Below the pieces are notes generated by a model, which searched no databases, was not told where the DNA came from, and saw nothing but the letters and a program-made list of their open reading frames with translations. 7,425 bases of DNA. Origin: Bacteroidales bacterium (GTDB taxonomy: Bacteria > Bacteroidota > Bacteroidia > Bacteroidales > JAAUTT01). Both the position numbers and the translations under genes were made by a program. How positions within the stretch are numbered: the stretch's first letter is position 1; every line of letters begins with the position of its first letter. The stretch spans positions 1 through 7,425 of the forward strand of contig JAAUTT010000201.1 in NCBI GenBank assembly GCA_012031335.1, given 5' to 3'. This document shows positions 1-7,358 of the stretch, piece after piece.

Positions 1-345
1 GTGAAGCTTTGGAGGGAGCAGTTGGCTTGCGTTTTTTCCTTACTGTAAGCGCCTTGCTGATAGTTATATAAAATTTCTCAATAGAAATCTCCTTATTTTG
101 TATTTGGAGCGGGCCGATTGAGAAACAATTAACAAGTCTCCCTCATTTGTAAGCCGTGAACCTAACCTGGAGAAAAGTAATTCCTTTTCGTTATCAAATA
201 GAATTTCGGATGAATTAACATTAAATCTTAATTCTATTTTCGTATTTACTTTATTTACATTTTGTCCTCCTGCACCACTGCTTCTCGATGCATTAAAAAC
301 AAATTCCTTTTCGAATCCTCTTGATTTTAGTTGTTCAATTTCCAT
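1..345 (-). CDS. arfB: ArfB-type peptidyl-tRNA hydrolase (class I release-factor-like), frameshifted and cut by the window edge
   Basis: This protein rescues stalled ribosomes by hydrolysing peptidyl-tRNA without needing a stop codon. It has the short N-terminus and GGQ loop of the family: SRSSGAGGQNVNKVNTK, with GGQ at residues 26-28 when the ATG at 345 is used, the same position as in E. coli ArfB. A GTG at 360 would add five residues and is less likely. The ATG at 345 overlaps the end of the upstream gene by 11 bp, suggesting translational coupling. As written, the frame stops at 64 after SARSKYK. Restoring one A in the run at 96-99 (TTTT on the plus strand) lets the frame continue as NKEISIEKF and then the family's basic tail (VRKKRKPT), open to position 1. 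That tail normally enters the empty mRNA channel of the ribosome. About 115 codons are visible of a usual 130-140. The family is certain; the frameshift is probably a sequence error. Confidence 0.88.
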
Positions 346-1039
346 TATCAAACATTTCACAATACTTCATTAAGGTCTTAATATCTTCACCTTTATTGAT
401 ATTTAGCTTGTTATCGGTAATAAAAGCTACAATTTTTTCTTTATGTTTTGGATACATTTTTTGAATATTCTTATGTGTGAGGTGAACTAATTTATTATCT
501 TCTGCGAGCCAGTAATAATGTTCTTTTGTTACCTGTACCTCGGTAGTTTCCGAAAGTTCAAATCTTCTTCCGGCAGGACCTCCAATATTTCGCAAAGTCG
601 AAATGGCTGCAGTACCTGAAATTTGTCCGTATGCTCCGGATTTACCCTTGACAAGTATTTTTCCTTCAATTTTGAGTAGCCATTGTACTTTACCTGTCTT
701 CAAAACTTGAAAATAACCTTTGGGCGTATAAATAAATGTCAAACTATCAATTGTAATGAGCGAAATAATTTCAGGATTTGCAATGGCCAGAACTTTACCT
801 GAATTGTCAATAAATTGCATTTCGTTAAGCAGAAAATTGTAGTTCATATTTCCATCACCGGTTTGGAGATCTTTGTATATAACATGTCCGGGTTTAAATT
901 GGGGCAGGAGATATTGACTTTCATAATTAATCTGCTTATTCAGAGGGATATCAGATTTAACGATAAAAGAGTTTTGGCTTTGGGTGTAGGTAAATGTTGA
1001 CCAAAGCAAAGCAATAATGCTGGTTATTAAACGACTCAT
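335..1039 (-). CDS. Secreted protein of unknown function (234 aa)
   Basis: I do not recognise a named family with confidence. The ATG at 1039 opens a short Sec-type signal: MSRLIT, a hydrophobic stretch to about residue 16, and a likely cut near TYTQSQ at 18-22. There is no lipobox cysteine, so the protein should be soluble in the periplasm or secreted. The middle (about residues 50-130) is rich in beta-strand patterns, including GHVIYKD, MNYNFLLNEMQFID and GKVLAIANPE. It resembles hypothetical proteins I associate with Bacteroidota. The C-terminus (about 185-230) looks helical and charged. The gene follows the GtrA gene after 31 bp and overlaps arfB, so co-transcription is likely, but neither neighbour suggests a role. 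Confidence 0.8.
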   Translation of the reverse strand: MSRLITSIIALLWSTFTYTQSQNSFIVKSDIPLNKQINYESQYLLPQFKPGHVIYKDLQTGDGNMNYNFLLNEMQFIDNSGKVLAIANPEIISLITIDSLTFIYTPKGYFQVLKTGKVQWLLKIEGKILVKGKSGAYGQISGTAAISTLRNIGGPAGRRFELSETTEVQVTKEHYYWLAEDNKLVHLTHKNIQKMYPKHKEKIVAFITDNKLNINKGEDIKTLMKYCEMFDNGN

Positions 1040-1070
1040 TTGAATGAAGTTAGTGCGTAAAATTATAAAT

Positions 1071-1571
1071 CTATATGGTACTTACCTTTGTACGGAAGGT
1101 AAAATACTTTTGCGAAAAATAACTATAAACCACCACAATTACAGTTGTTGCAATTTTAGATATGGTGGGATACCATCCTAAATATTCAACAAAAATTTTA
1201 AGAAAAATATAATTTAAAAGGATGCACATCAATACAGTTACACCGTAGCGGAATAGCTGTACCCGTCCTTTAAGCTCCGAATGTGAAAAAGTTATATACT
1301 TGGATAAAAAGAATCCTATGGGAAAGGTAATGCAGAATGCCATGATAAATGCAGCAATGTGTGGACTAATGGTAATGAACTTTAGATGAACAAGCTTTTT
1401 CTGGAGAATAAAGTTGTAATTGATAAAGTAAAGAAAGATATCAAAAGAAGTATTAGCACCTCCACATACTGCATAACGGAATGTTTCAGGAGGGATAAAT
1501 TTCCGGAATGGTTTATAGGACCAGTTTATGATCTGAAGAATTGGTGTACGGATATAATCAATAAAGCTCAC
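1071..1571 (-). CDS. GtrA-like family membrane protein
   Basis: This is a small integral inner-membrane protein of the GtrA family (Pfam PF04138). Members are thought to help move lipid-linked sugars across the membrane for modification of polysaccharides, O-antigen or teichoic acids. Four hydrophobic segments are visible at about residues 32-54, 69-91, 106-128 and 134-155. Family signatures are FRYAVCGGANTSFDIFLYF at the first segment, FFLSKYITF after the second and SQKYFTFR after the fourth. The length of 166 residues fits the family, with about 30 residues ahead of the first segment. The start is a GTG at 1571; the next in-frame Met lies inside segment two. No glycosyltransferase is adjacent in the window, so the substrate cannot be guessed. 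The gene leads a likely three-gene transcript with the secreted protein and arfB. Confidence 0.9.
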   Translation of the reverse strand: MSFIDYIRTPILQIINWSYKPFRKFIPPETFRYAVCGGANTSFDIFLYFINYNFILQKKLVHLKFITISPHIAAFIMAFCITFPIGFFLSKYITFSHSELKGRVQLFRYGVTVLMCILLNYIFLKIFVEYLGWYPTISKIATTVIVVVYSYFSQKYFTFRTKVSTI

Positions 1572-1818
1572 AATAATATTTTGGTGGTTAAAAATAAATT
1601 AACTTTTCGGGATGTTGAAATTAAATTTTATGAATCATACTATTTTAAAAGTTATTATAAATCTTAAAATATTAACAACTAGAAGTATAATAGGGAATGG
1701 AATTTTGAATGTTTTTTATGAATAACCCTGTTTTATTGGTAAATTGTATTGGCCATGTTCACATCATAATCCGGCAAAAGCGCAAATTCTGTGTAATTTC
1801 TTTCAAACTTATAATGGC

Positions 1819-1850
1819 ACAAATGGAAATTTCTGCATGAGGCCATTTGT
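1819..1850. repeat. 8-bp inverted repeat with 16-bp spacer
   Basis: ACAAATGG at 1819-1826 is the exact reverse complement of CCATTTGT at 1843-1850. No T-run follows, so it is not a typical terminator. It could be a weak RNA hairpin or chance. Confidence 0.3.
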
Positions 1851-1883
1851 ATTAATTTCTTAGTCCGAACATCTTTAAAGAAT

Positions 1884-1896
1884 TATTGTTACAATA
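1884..1896. promoter_or_regulatory. Short perfect dyad (TATTGT-T-ACAATA), possible operator
   Basis: This is a perfect 6-1-6 palindrome about 95 bp upstream of the DUF1800 start. A dyad of this size can occur by chance in AT-rich DNA. It is listed because two more perfect dyads follow within 75 bp. No regulator gene is in the window to pair with it. Confidence 0.25.
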
Positions 1897-1926
1897 TTAT
1901 TATCCAATAAAACGTTAGTAGAATAC

Positions 1927-1939
1927 GAAGCATTGCTTC
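1927..1939. promoter_or_regulatory. Short perfect dyad (GAAGCA-T-TGCTTC), possible operator
   Basis: This is a perfect 6-1-6 palindrome that ends 2 bp before TATATTTT (1942-1949), a near match to the Bacteroidota -7 element. A protein bound here would cover the promoter if that element is real. The function is inferred from position only. Confidence 0.3.
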
Positions 1940-1951
1940 ATTATATTTTAG

Positions 1952-1967
1952 AATAACAGGTGTTATT
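1952..1967. promoter_or_regulatory. 16-bp perfect dyad (AATAACA-GG-TGTTATT) just upstream of the DUF1800 start
   Basis: This is a perfect 7-2-7 palindrome ending 21 bp before the ATG at 1989. It is the longest compact dyad I found in this leader. It could be an operator next to the start of transcription. A 2-base loop makes an RNA hairpin less favourable, although a slightly opened version could form in the leader RNA. I cannot match it to a known regulator. Confidence 0.4.
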
Positions 1968-1988
1968 AAAATTTATTAACCTAAACCT

Positions 1989-3645
1989 ATGCCATCATTA
2001 AACCCATTATCAGGTACACTGGGGGATAAAAAAGCTGCTCATCTTCTCCGAAGGGCTACTTTTGGATCCTCAGTAAGTGATATAAAACAATTTGCCGGAT
2101 ATACGGCGCAACAAGCCCTGGATGTGTTATTCGAAGTAAAGCCCATTCCAAATCCTCCTGTTGATGTTAAAACAGGTTCTACATGGCTTGCACCAAGGTC
2201 GGTAGCCAACACCAACAGCGAACAGGAAATGTTGACCGACTATTTCGAAGCATGGTGGCTGCACCGGATGCTCACTAGCGGGATAAATATCAGCGAAAGA
2301 ATAGTCTGGTTCCTTCACTCTCATCTGCCTGTTAATCGTGATATAGTAACCGATTCTGAAGCAATTTATTATCAGAATAAGCTTTTTCGGCATTATGTCT
2401 ATGGAAGTTACAAAGAACTGTTTCTGAAAATATGTCTCGATAATGCCATGTTGCAATATATCGATGGAACTTTAAATGAATCGGGTAGTCCAAACGAAAA
2501 TTTTGTCCGTGAGATGTTCGAGTTATATACCATTGGTAAGGGCCCTCAGGTTGGAGACGGGGATTATACATTTTTTAAGGAGCAGGATGTTAAAGCTGCT
2601 GCCAAGGTTCTTACGGGTTATAAGGTAGAGAATACCTATGCCTATAACGATCCTGAAACAGGGATACCGTCGGGTAAGCTTGTTTTGCAGACAAATCGTG
2701 CCATTTATCACGATATTTCTACCAAAACCTTTAGCGCTTCATTTGGAGGCAAAACCATTACTCCCTCAGCTCTTGACGGTGGTTATGCAACCGGAGAGGC
2801 TACCATTCAGGAGCTTCAGGAACTTATTGACATGATTTTTGATGTGGACGAAACTGCGCGGGCTCTTTGCCGCAAACTATACCGGTTTTTTGTTTATCAT
2901 CTTATAACACCGGCTGTAGAGACTGATATTATTATTCCTCTGGCCAATGCTTTCAAACTAAGTAATTACAACCTTAAAACAGTAATAACCACCTTGCTGA
3001 CTAGTCAGCATTTTTACGATACCGATACAGCTCCAACCAGCGATGATAATATTGGAGCACTTATAAAATCTCCACTTGAAATAATTAGTCAGAGTCTCGG
3101 CTTTTTTAAGGTTGCTCTTCCTTCAGAACCAGACGTCAATGCTTTTTATACCGAATTTTACGGCAAAGGAATTTCGGTTTTCATCAGGCAACAGGGCTTG
3201 GATTTTCTGAGACCATTTGATGTTGCCGGTTTTGATCCTTACTTTCAGGCGCCTGGTTATAACCGCTTATGGATAACACCCGTTCATTTGGCATACCGCT
3301 ACCGGTTTTCCGAATATATGTTAACAGGCAAGGGTAGTGGAGGAGAGGATACTACAGTAAAACTCGATATAGTAAATTTTGTTAAAGACCCCACTAATGT
3401 ATCCGATCCGGCTAATGCTTCCAATGTGGTGGAAACATTTACCAAATATCTGTTTGCCATTGAAATAAAATCAGGACCGATTTAATTATTTTCTGAATAC
3501 TGTTTTTCTGGATGGCCTCACAGCATCGTATTGGGAAACCGAATGGAACACTTACAAAGCTGGAGGAACTGATACTGTTGTTCGCACCAAACTGGAACTT
3601 TTGGTAAACGCCATAATGCAATCGCCCGAATTTCAATTATTCTAA
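1989..3645 (+). CDS. DUF1800 family protein (one frameshift near the 3' end)
   Basis: This belongs to the DUF1800 family (Pfam PF08811), whose biochemical function is not known. Family landmarks run in order: AAHLLRRATFG (16-26), FLHSHLPV (108-115, where relatives usually have FWHNHF), NENFVREMFELYTIG (169-183), VKAAAKVLTGY (201-211), the HD and KTF near 241-248, LYRFFV (297-302), KSPLEII (360-366), and GLDFLRPFDVAGFDPY (403-418). As written, the frame ends at 3485. Dropping one A from the run at 3467-3470 joins it to 58 more residues, starting NQDRFNYFLNTVFLDGL and ending in the family's usual LLVNAIMQSPEFQLF at 3645, for 551 residues in all. The ATG at 1989 has an in-frame TAA 12 bp upstream, so no longer start exists. 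No signal peptide is visible. The DUF1501 partner follows after 18 bp, almost certainly in the same transcript. Confidence 0.9.
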
Positions 3646-3663
3646 ACACTCAAAAGAAACAGC

Positions 3664-5295
3664 ATGGAACGTAGGAAATTTCTTAAAAATATATCTCTGG
3701 CTGGTGCCGGAGGAGTGGTGCTCGGAGGTATTCCTGTTAACCTGCTTGCCGGAAATGCTCAGCTAAAAGCTTTATTGGCAGCAAATCCGGGAGAACAGGT
3801 AATGATATTTATACAACTACACGGTGGCAACGATGGGTTAAACACCATAGTGCCTATTGCACAATACAACGAATATTATGCTTTAAGGCCAAACCTGGCA
3901 CTTCCTCAACAGGGTTCCCGAAAAATAATTCAGCTCGATAACAATCTTACCGACGATAAAAAGGTGGGTGTACACCCCGATATGCTGGCATTTAAGGAAA
4001 TGTATGAGGAAGGTCGCGCTTCGGTAGTGTTGAACGTTGGTTACGATAATATGAATCTCTCGCACTTTCGCGGAAGGGACATTCTTTTTATGGGAGGAGG
4101 ATCGGCTGATATCTATAACTCAGGATGGATGGGTAGGTTTCTGGATATTGAGTACCCGGGATATCCCGACCAATATCCCAATAATAATATGCCCGATCCT
4201 GTAGGAATTGAACTTGGCAACAGTGCTTCCATAGCTTTTCATCGTGAAAATGGAATACCTATTGGCTTTGCCATTGACGATCCTGATAATTTCTACAAAC
4301 TTATCACTGGTGTGGGAATTGAACCGCCTATTCTGTACCCTGACAGTCATGCCGGGGATGAATACCGGTTTCTCACCCAGATGGAGGCAAAATCCAACCA
4401 ATATGCCGAACGGTTGAAGGTGCTCTACGATAAAGGTAAAAATACAAGCAGCGTGGTGTATCCTGATCTTTATCCTTTTAATGCTCCCGAACGATTCCTG
4501 CATAATCCATTAACCAGCCAGCTGCGTTTAATAGCACGGCTGTTGAGCGGAGGTATTAAAACACGGGTATTTCTATGCCGTATTGGTGGTTTCGATACAC
4601 ATTCGGGCCAGGTTGAGAAATTTGATACCAGCATGGGAGCGCATGGTGCTTTGTTGTACCATCTAACCGCTGCCATGAAAGCCTTTTATGACGATCTGAA
4701 AGCACAGAATCTCGATAACAAGGTAATGGCGCTTACATTTACCGAATTTGGACGCAGAGCCTATTCCAATGCCAGTTATGGTACTGACCATGGTACCGCA
4801 ACACCAGTGCTTTTATTTGGTCCTTCCCTGGCCGGAGGCGTTGAAGGTACACAGCCCAATCTTTCCGACCTTGATAATGGCAACCTGCGTTATACCGTTG
4901 ATTATAGAAGACTTTACACCACTTTATTGTCCGACTGGATGGGAGCAAGCAACGAAACACTCGAAGAAGTCGGTTTTGGAAGTTATACCAACAACAAACT
5001 AAATTTATTGACAGGCAACAATACTCCTCTAAAAGATAATTTGGTAGATTTTGTTTTATATCCAAATCCCGCCCGTGATATGGTGTTTATCAGGACAAAG
5101 GTTCTTAAGGCAGGCAAATTCGAAATAAAATTATCGGATTCTGCTGGAAAAATTCTGATTCAGCAATATTATTCCCTGGCAGAGGGAGAGGACGTGATAG
5201 CATTAAATATTACGTCGATCAGAAAAGGAGTTTACTTTTTAAGTGTAACTGATTCGAAGAGACAAAGTCGCTCCGAAAAACTGAAGGTATATTAA
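3664..5295 (+). CDS. DUF1501 family protein with Tat-like signal and T9SS type A sorting domain
   Basis: This belongs to the DUF1501 family (Pfam PF07394), uncharacterised but placed, as I recall, with the alkaline phosphatase/sulfatase fold. It is intact at 543 residues. Residues 1-30 carry ERRKFLK followed by a hydrophobic stretch, close to the twin-arginine consensus. The core spans about 45-445 and contains QLHGGNDGLN (51-60), LSHFRGRD (132-139), GGFDTHSGQ (308-316), TFTEFGRRA (358-366) and GTDHGTATPVLLFGP (373-387). By analogy with the fold, D57, S133, D311, H313, D375 and H376 are candidate metal or nucleophile residues; this is inference. Residues 458-543 match the T9SS type A sorting domain: LYPNPARD at 465-472, then KGVYFLSV and a C-terminal EKLKVY. 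The expected location is the cell surface or medium. DUF1800 and DUF1501 genes commonly sit side by side, and presumably act together. Confidence 0.92.
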   Translation: MERRKFLKNISLAGAGGVVLGGIPVNLLAGNAQLKALLAANPGEQVMIFIQLHGGNDGLNTIVPIAQYNEYYALRPNLALPQQGSRKIIQLDNNLTDDKKVGVHPDMLAFKEMYEEGRASVVLNVGYDNMNLSHFRGRDILFMGGGSADIYNSGWMGRFLDIEYPGYPDQYPNNNMPDPVGIELGNSASIAFHRENGIPIGFAIDDPDNFYKLITGVGIEPPILYPDSHAGDEYRFLTQMEAKSNQYAERLKVLYDKGKNTSSVVYPDLYPFNAPERFLHNPLTSQLRLIARLLSGGIKTRVFLCRIGGFDTHSGQVEKFDTSMGAHGALLYHLTAAMKAFYDDLKAQNLDNKVMALTFTEFGRRAYSNASYGTDHGTATPVLLFGPSLAGGVEGTQPNLSDLDNGNLRYTVDYRRLYTTLLSDWMGASNETLEEVGFGSYTNNKLNLLTGNNTPLKDNLVDFVLYPNPARDMVFIRTKVLKAGKFEIKLSDSAGKILIQQYYSLAEGEDVIALNITSIRKGVYFLSVTDSKRQSRSEKLKVY

Positions 5296-5331
5296 TGGAA
5301 TTTTATCAGAGAAATGTGGTCATGAACTCTT

Positions 5332-5358
5332 AATCAGGATCGTAATTATCCTGGTTTT
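5332..5358 (+). terminator. Hairpin with short T-run, possible terminator of the DUF1800-DUF1501 transcript
   Basis: AATCAGGAT (5332-5340) pairs with ATCCTGGTT (5348-5356) across a 7-base loop, giving nine pairs including one T-G. TTTT at 5355-5358 follows, overlapping the end of the stem. It lies 37 bp after the DUF1501 stop and just outside the 3' end of the convergent lipoprotein gene, so it may serve both strands. The stem is AT-rich and the T-run is short, so strength is doubtful. Confidence 0.45.
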
Positions 5359-5366
5359 AGAATTCA

Positions 5367-6561
5367 CTACCACTTAAATTCACTTTTATCAAATTTGATG
5401 AGGGAGATACGCGGGTATTTGCCCGATTCAAATATGCGTGCCAGCAAAATAACAGAGCCTTCCGAATCCTGTTTAACAGCTGCCGGTTCAATAGGATAGC
5501 GGTCGCCAATGAATTTAGTAAGAAGATTTTTTCCGGTAAGCTGATCGTATATATACATACCAATGGTGTTCGACTTTGTAGGTGCTACAATAAGCGACAC
5601 CTGCTGGTTGTTAAGATTTACATTTTGGGAGTAAACATTGAGTGAATTCTCCAGCTCGGGCATCCAAACACCTTTATAATCGTTTATACTGCTGATTACC
5701 GTAGGTTGAAATGGTTTGGAATGTAAGAAAATACTCATCAGTATAATAAAAGCGAGTAAAAGCATAATTATTCCCTGAAAAGGGCAAAAGGGAGCTTACT
5801 CCGCCATCGTACCGAAATCCCTGAATTGTCCCTTTTTGATTACCATCCTGAGGATTTACAAACGAAAGCGAGAATGTATAATTCGAAAATCCATTAAAGA
5901 AATAGGAAGATGGAACTCCTGAATTATGCACTGCACCCGTGAAAAAGGGATAGTGCCTTCCTGTACGTGTTAATGGTAAATTATTTTTTCAACTACATCT
6001 TCAATGATAGGAAATTCCTTTTGCCAGATTATACCAAGCGAGCTGCTTATTTTGGTGAGTGAGCTGCTTCGAGACACACTGTTATATCCTAACAGCAGAT
6101 AGTTACCACTGCTGTCGCGGCTACAATATAAGGGTAGGTAATTTCAGGAAACCTTTTTACTTCGGTAACCTGTTTGTCCGAAATATTTACTTTAAATAAA
6201 ATTGCCTCAAGAGAAGTAACATGCATACCAAAGAAAAAATACTCGTTAGCGGTTTTAAAAAGCTGTGGAACAGCATTTACAAATTCCTTTCCGGGGGATG
6301 AGTTCCAGACTTTCTTTCCATACTTATCGGTTTGCATCACATAAATTCCGGGGATGGCGCTTTGTGCCGTGTCTTTTTGAGAAGTGACAATACGAGATAT
6401 TCCTTATTCGCAAGTATGTCGAAATCAACAGGAAAATAATTATTATGTAGTGCCGAATCGTAGTAGGTTTTGGAGAAATGATTTTCGGGACTTATTTTAT
6501 CATCATTCCGGCAGGAATATAAAAGAGAAAGTAAAAACGCTGATAAGAATATAAGCCTCAT
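5367..6561 (-). pseudogene. Putative surface lipoprotein, broken by four single-base frameshifts
   Basis: As written this gene is split into four frames, but one protein can be rebuilt. The start is ATG 6561, overlapping the previous gene as ATGA. MRLIFLSAFLLSLLYSC is a lipoprotein signal with Cys17, followed by RNDD, like the acidic surface-export signal of Bacteroidota lipoproteins. Shifts: a base missing in TTTTT 6374-6378 (then DTAQSAIPGIYVMQTDKYG), one missing at 6116-6121 (then RDSSGNYLLLGYNSV), one missing in TTTTTT 5984-5989 (then LPLTRTGRHYPFFTG), and one extra in TTT 5683-5685 (then DYKGVWMPELENSL). Repaired, 1195 bp plus a net two gives exactly 399 codons, stop included. Segments such as NEYFFFGMHV, GNYLLLGYNSV and GSVILLARIF, with DKYGKKVW, suggest a repeated beta-propeller-like fold. 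I do not recognise a named family. Sequence error or genuine decay cannot be told apart here. Confidence 0.72.
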
Positions 6562-7358
6562 GGGGTAACACATTTAAGTTTTTTGGGAGCTTTGAAAAGT
6601 TTATACAATAACGCAATATTAATGGTTATGTTGTTCATAAAGAGATCGTCCTGAATATCGGGGAATGTGTAGATATTGCCAGGATCAGCCATTCTGCCGC
6701 TTTTTCGGGTAATATTATTCAGACCTTTAAGGAAATTAATTTCTGCTAATAGCGTAAAACGAGGGAAGTTATAACTGATGCCTGTTCCCGCCTGTACCTG
6801 AAAATGGTTTCGGACAAATAGCCGGTTCTCATCCGACTTGAATGTTTCCCGGTATACACCTGTTACAGTATTGTTTTCTATCATTTCTTCAAAATAATCC
6901 AGTTTTTTGGAAGAACCAAATATGAATTCATACTTTATTCCGGCCGAAACAAAGTAATTAAGTTTATCATCAGGGTTAAATATCCAGGAAAATTCAACCG
7001 GAAGATTAATGCTCCTATAGCGGTTGGTGAAACTGTATGCGCTGTTTTGTAAACTTATACTATCAGCCCAGTTATTAAATATGGAATAGTAGAAATTATA
7101 ACTTGCAAAACCTGGCCAGCAGGAGAGGGCAAGGTGTTCATTCAGTTTCAGATATCCGATAGCGCCAACCTGAAAGCCCCTGTTTTTCAATATATTGTTG
7201 TAGGATTTGGCTCCTGGTATGGCATCACCTGCATGACTCAGTATATCGAAAGATTTAATTATACCCGGATATGAAAAATTTACCCCTCCATAAAAACCGA
7301 AAAGCAAATCTTTTTTAAATCCTTTTGGGTTGGGAAAAGAATTTACACCCCACACCAA
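6558..7358 (-). CDS. Outer-membrane beta-barrel protein, PorT-like
   Basis: This looks like a small outer-membrane barrel of the OMP_b-brl_2/PorT-like type, common in Bacteroidota. Alternating hydrophobic strands recur through the chain: LLFGFYGGVNFSYP near the front, then FQVGAIGYLKLNEHLALS, RSINLPVEFSWIF, LNYFVSAGIKYEFIFG, FQVQAGTGISYNF, FTLLAEINFLKG and a last strand ITINIALLYKLF. The first in-frame start on paper is TTG 7358, which leaves no signal peptide. Upstream, the open frame reads KKLVHTILISILTSH, a clear signal sequence, but it meets a TGA before any good start. Removing one base from the T-run at 7398-7404 gives MNNKKLVHTI from a TTG at 7413, so the true gene probably reaches 7413. 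The stop overlaps the lipoprotein start by 4 bp (ATGA), implying coupled translation and possibly a shared outer-membrane complex. The specific role is unknown. Confidence 0.78.
   Translation of the reverse strand: MVWGVNSFPNPKGFKKDLLFGFYGGVNFSYPGIIKSFDILSHAGDAIPGAKSYNNILKNRGFQVGAIGYLKLNEHLALSCWPGFASYNFYYSIFNNWADSISLQNSAYSFTNRYRSINLPVEFSWIFNPDDKLNYFVSAGIKYEFIFGSSKKLDYFEEMIENNTVTGVYRETFKSDENRLFVRNHFQVQAGTGISYNFPRFTLLAEINFLKGLNNITRKSGRMADPGNIYTFPDIQDDLFMNNITINIALLYKLFKAPKKLKCVTP

Larger units (their letters stand above)
1572..1988. other. 417-bp intergenic region between divergent genes
   Basis: This AT-rich stretch separates the GtrA gene (minus) from the DUF1800 gene (plus) and must hold promoters for both. 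I find no convincing gene. On the minus strand a match to the Bacteroidota -7 element TAnnTTTG (TAAGTTTG) lies at 1811-1804, but no good -33 TTTG accompanies it. On the plus strand the closest candidate is TATATTTT at 1942-1949, which lacks the final G. Several short dyads occur and are listed separately. The last 12 bp before the DUF1800 start contain an in-frame TAA (1977-1979). Confidence 0.6.

Noticed and set aside
1386..1667. Plus-strand open frame of 93 codons opposite the GtrA gene
   Set aside because: It lies mostly antisense to a clear GtrA coding sequence, and its protein shows no domain or signal.
1819..1850. Inverted repeat as a transcription terminator
   Set aside because: It lies between divergent genes, where no transcript needs to end, and no T-run follows on either strand.
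2127..2711. Minus-strand open frames inside the DUF1800 gene
   Set aside because: They are antisense to well-matched DUF1800 motifs, with no recognisable features of their own.
3460..3486. Programmed ribosomal frameshift in DUF1800
   Set aside because: I see no stimulatory Shine-Dalgarno-like sequence or strong downstream structure, and similar one-base shifts recur in unrelated genes of the window, which favours a common technical cause.
4739..5065. Open frames on both strands inside the DUF1501 gene
   Set aside because: The DUF1501 frame is intact with conserved motifs and the T9SS domain across this stretch, so the others are shadows.
5674..5765. A frame opening at 5765 with a hydrophobic, signal-like start (MLLLAFIILMSIFL) as an independent exported protein
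   Set aside because: The overlapping frame gives soluble, continuous lipoprotein sequence up to about 5680, and the later part of this frame is simply the lipoprotein's C-terminus after a one-base shift. The hydrophobic start is out-of-frame translation.
6040..6069. 9-bp direct repeat GAGCTGCTT as a possible mobile-element footprint
   Set aside because: Both copies encode Ser-Ser-rich parts of the rebuilt lipoprotein (SRSSSL and ISSSL), so codon repetition explains them.
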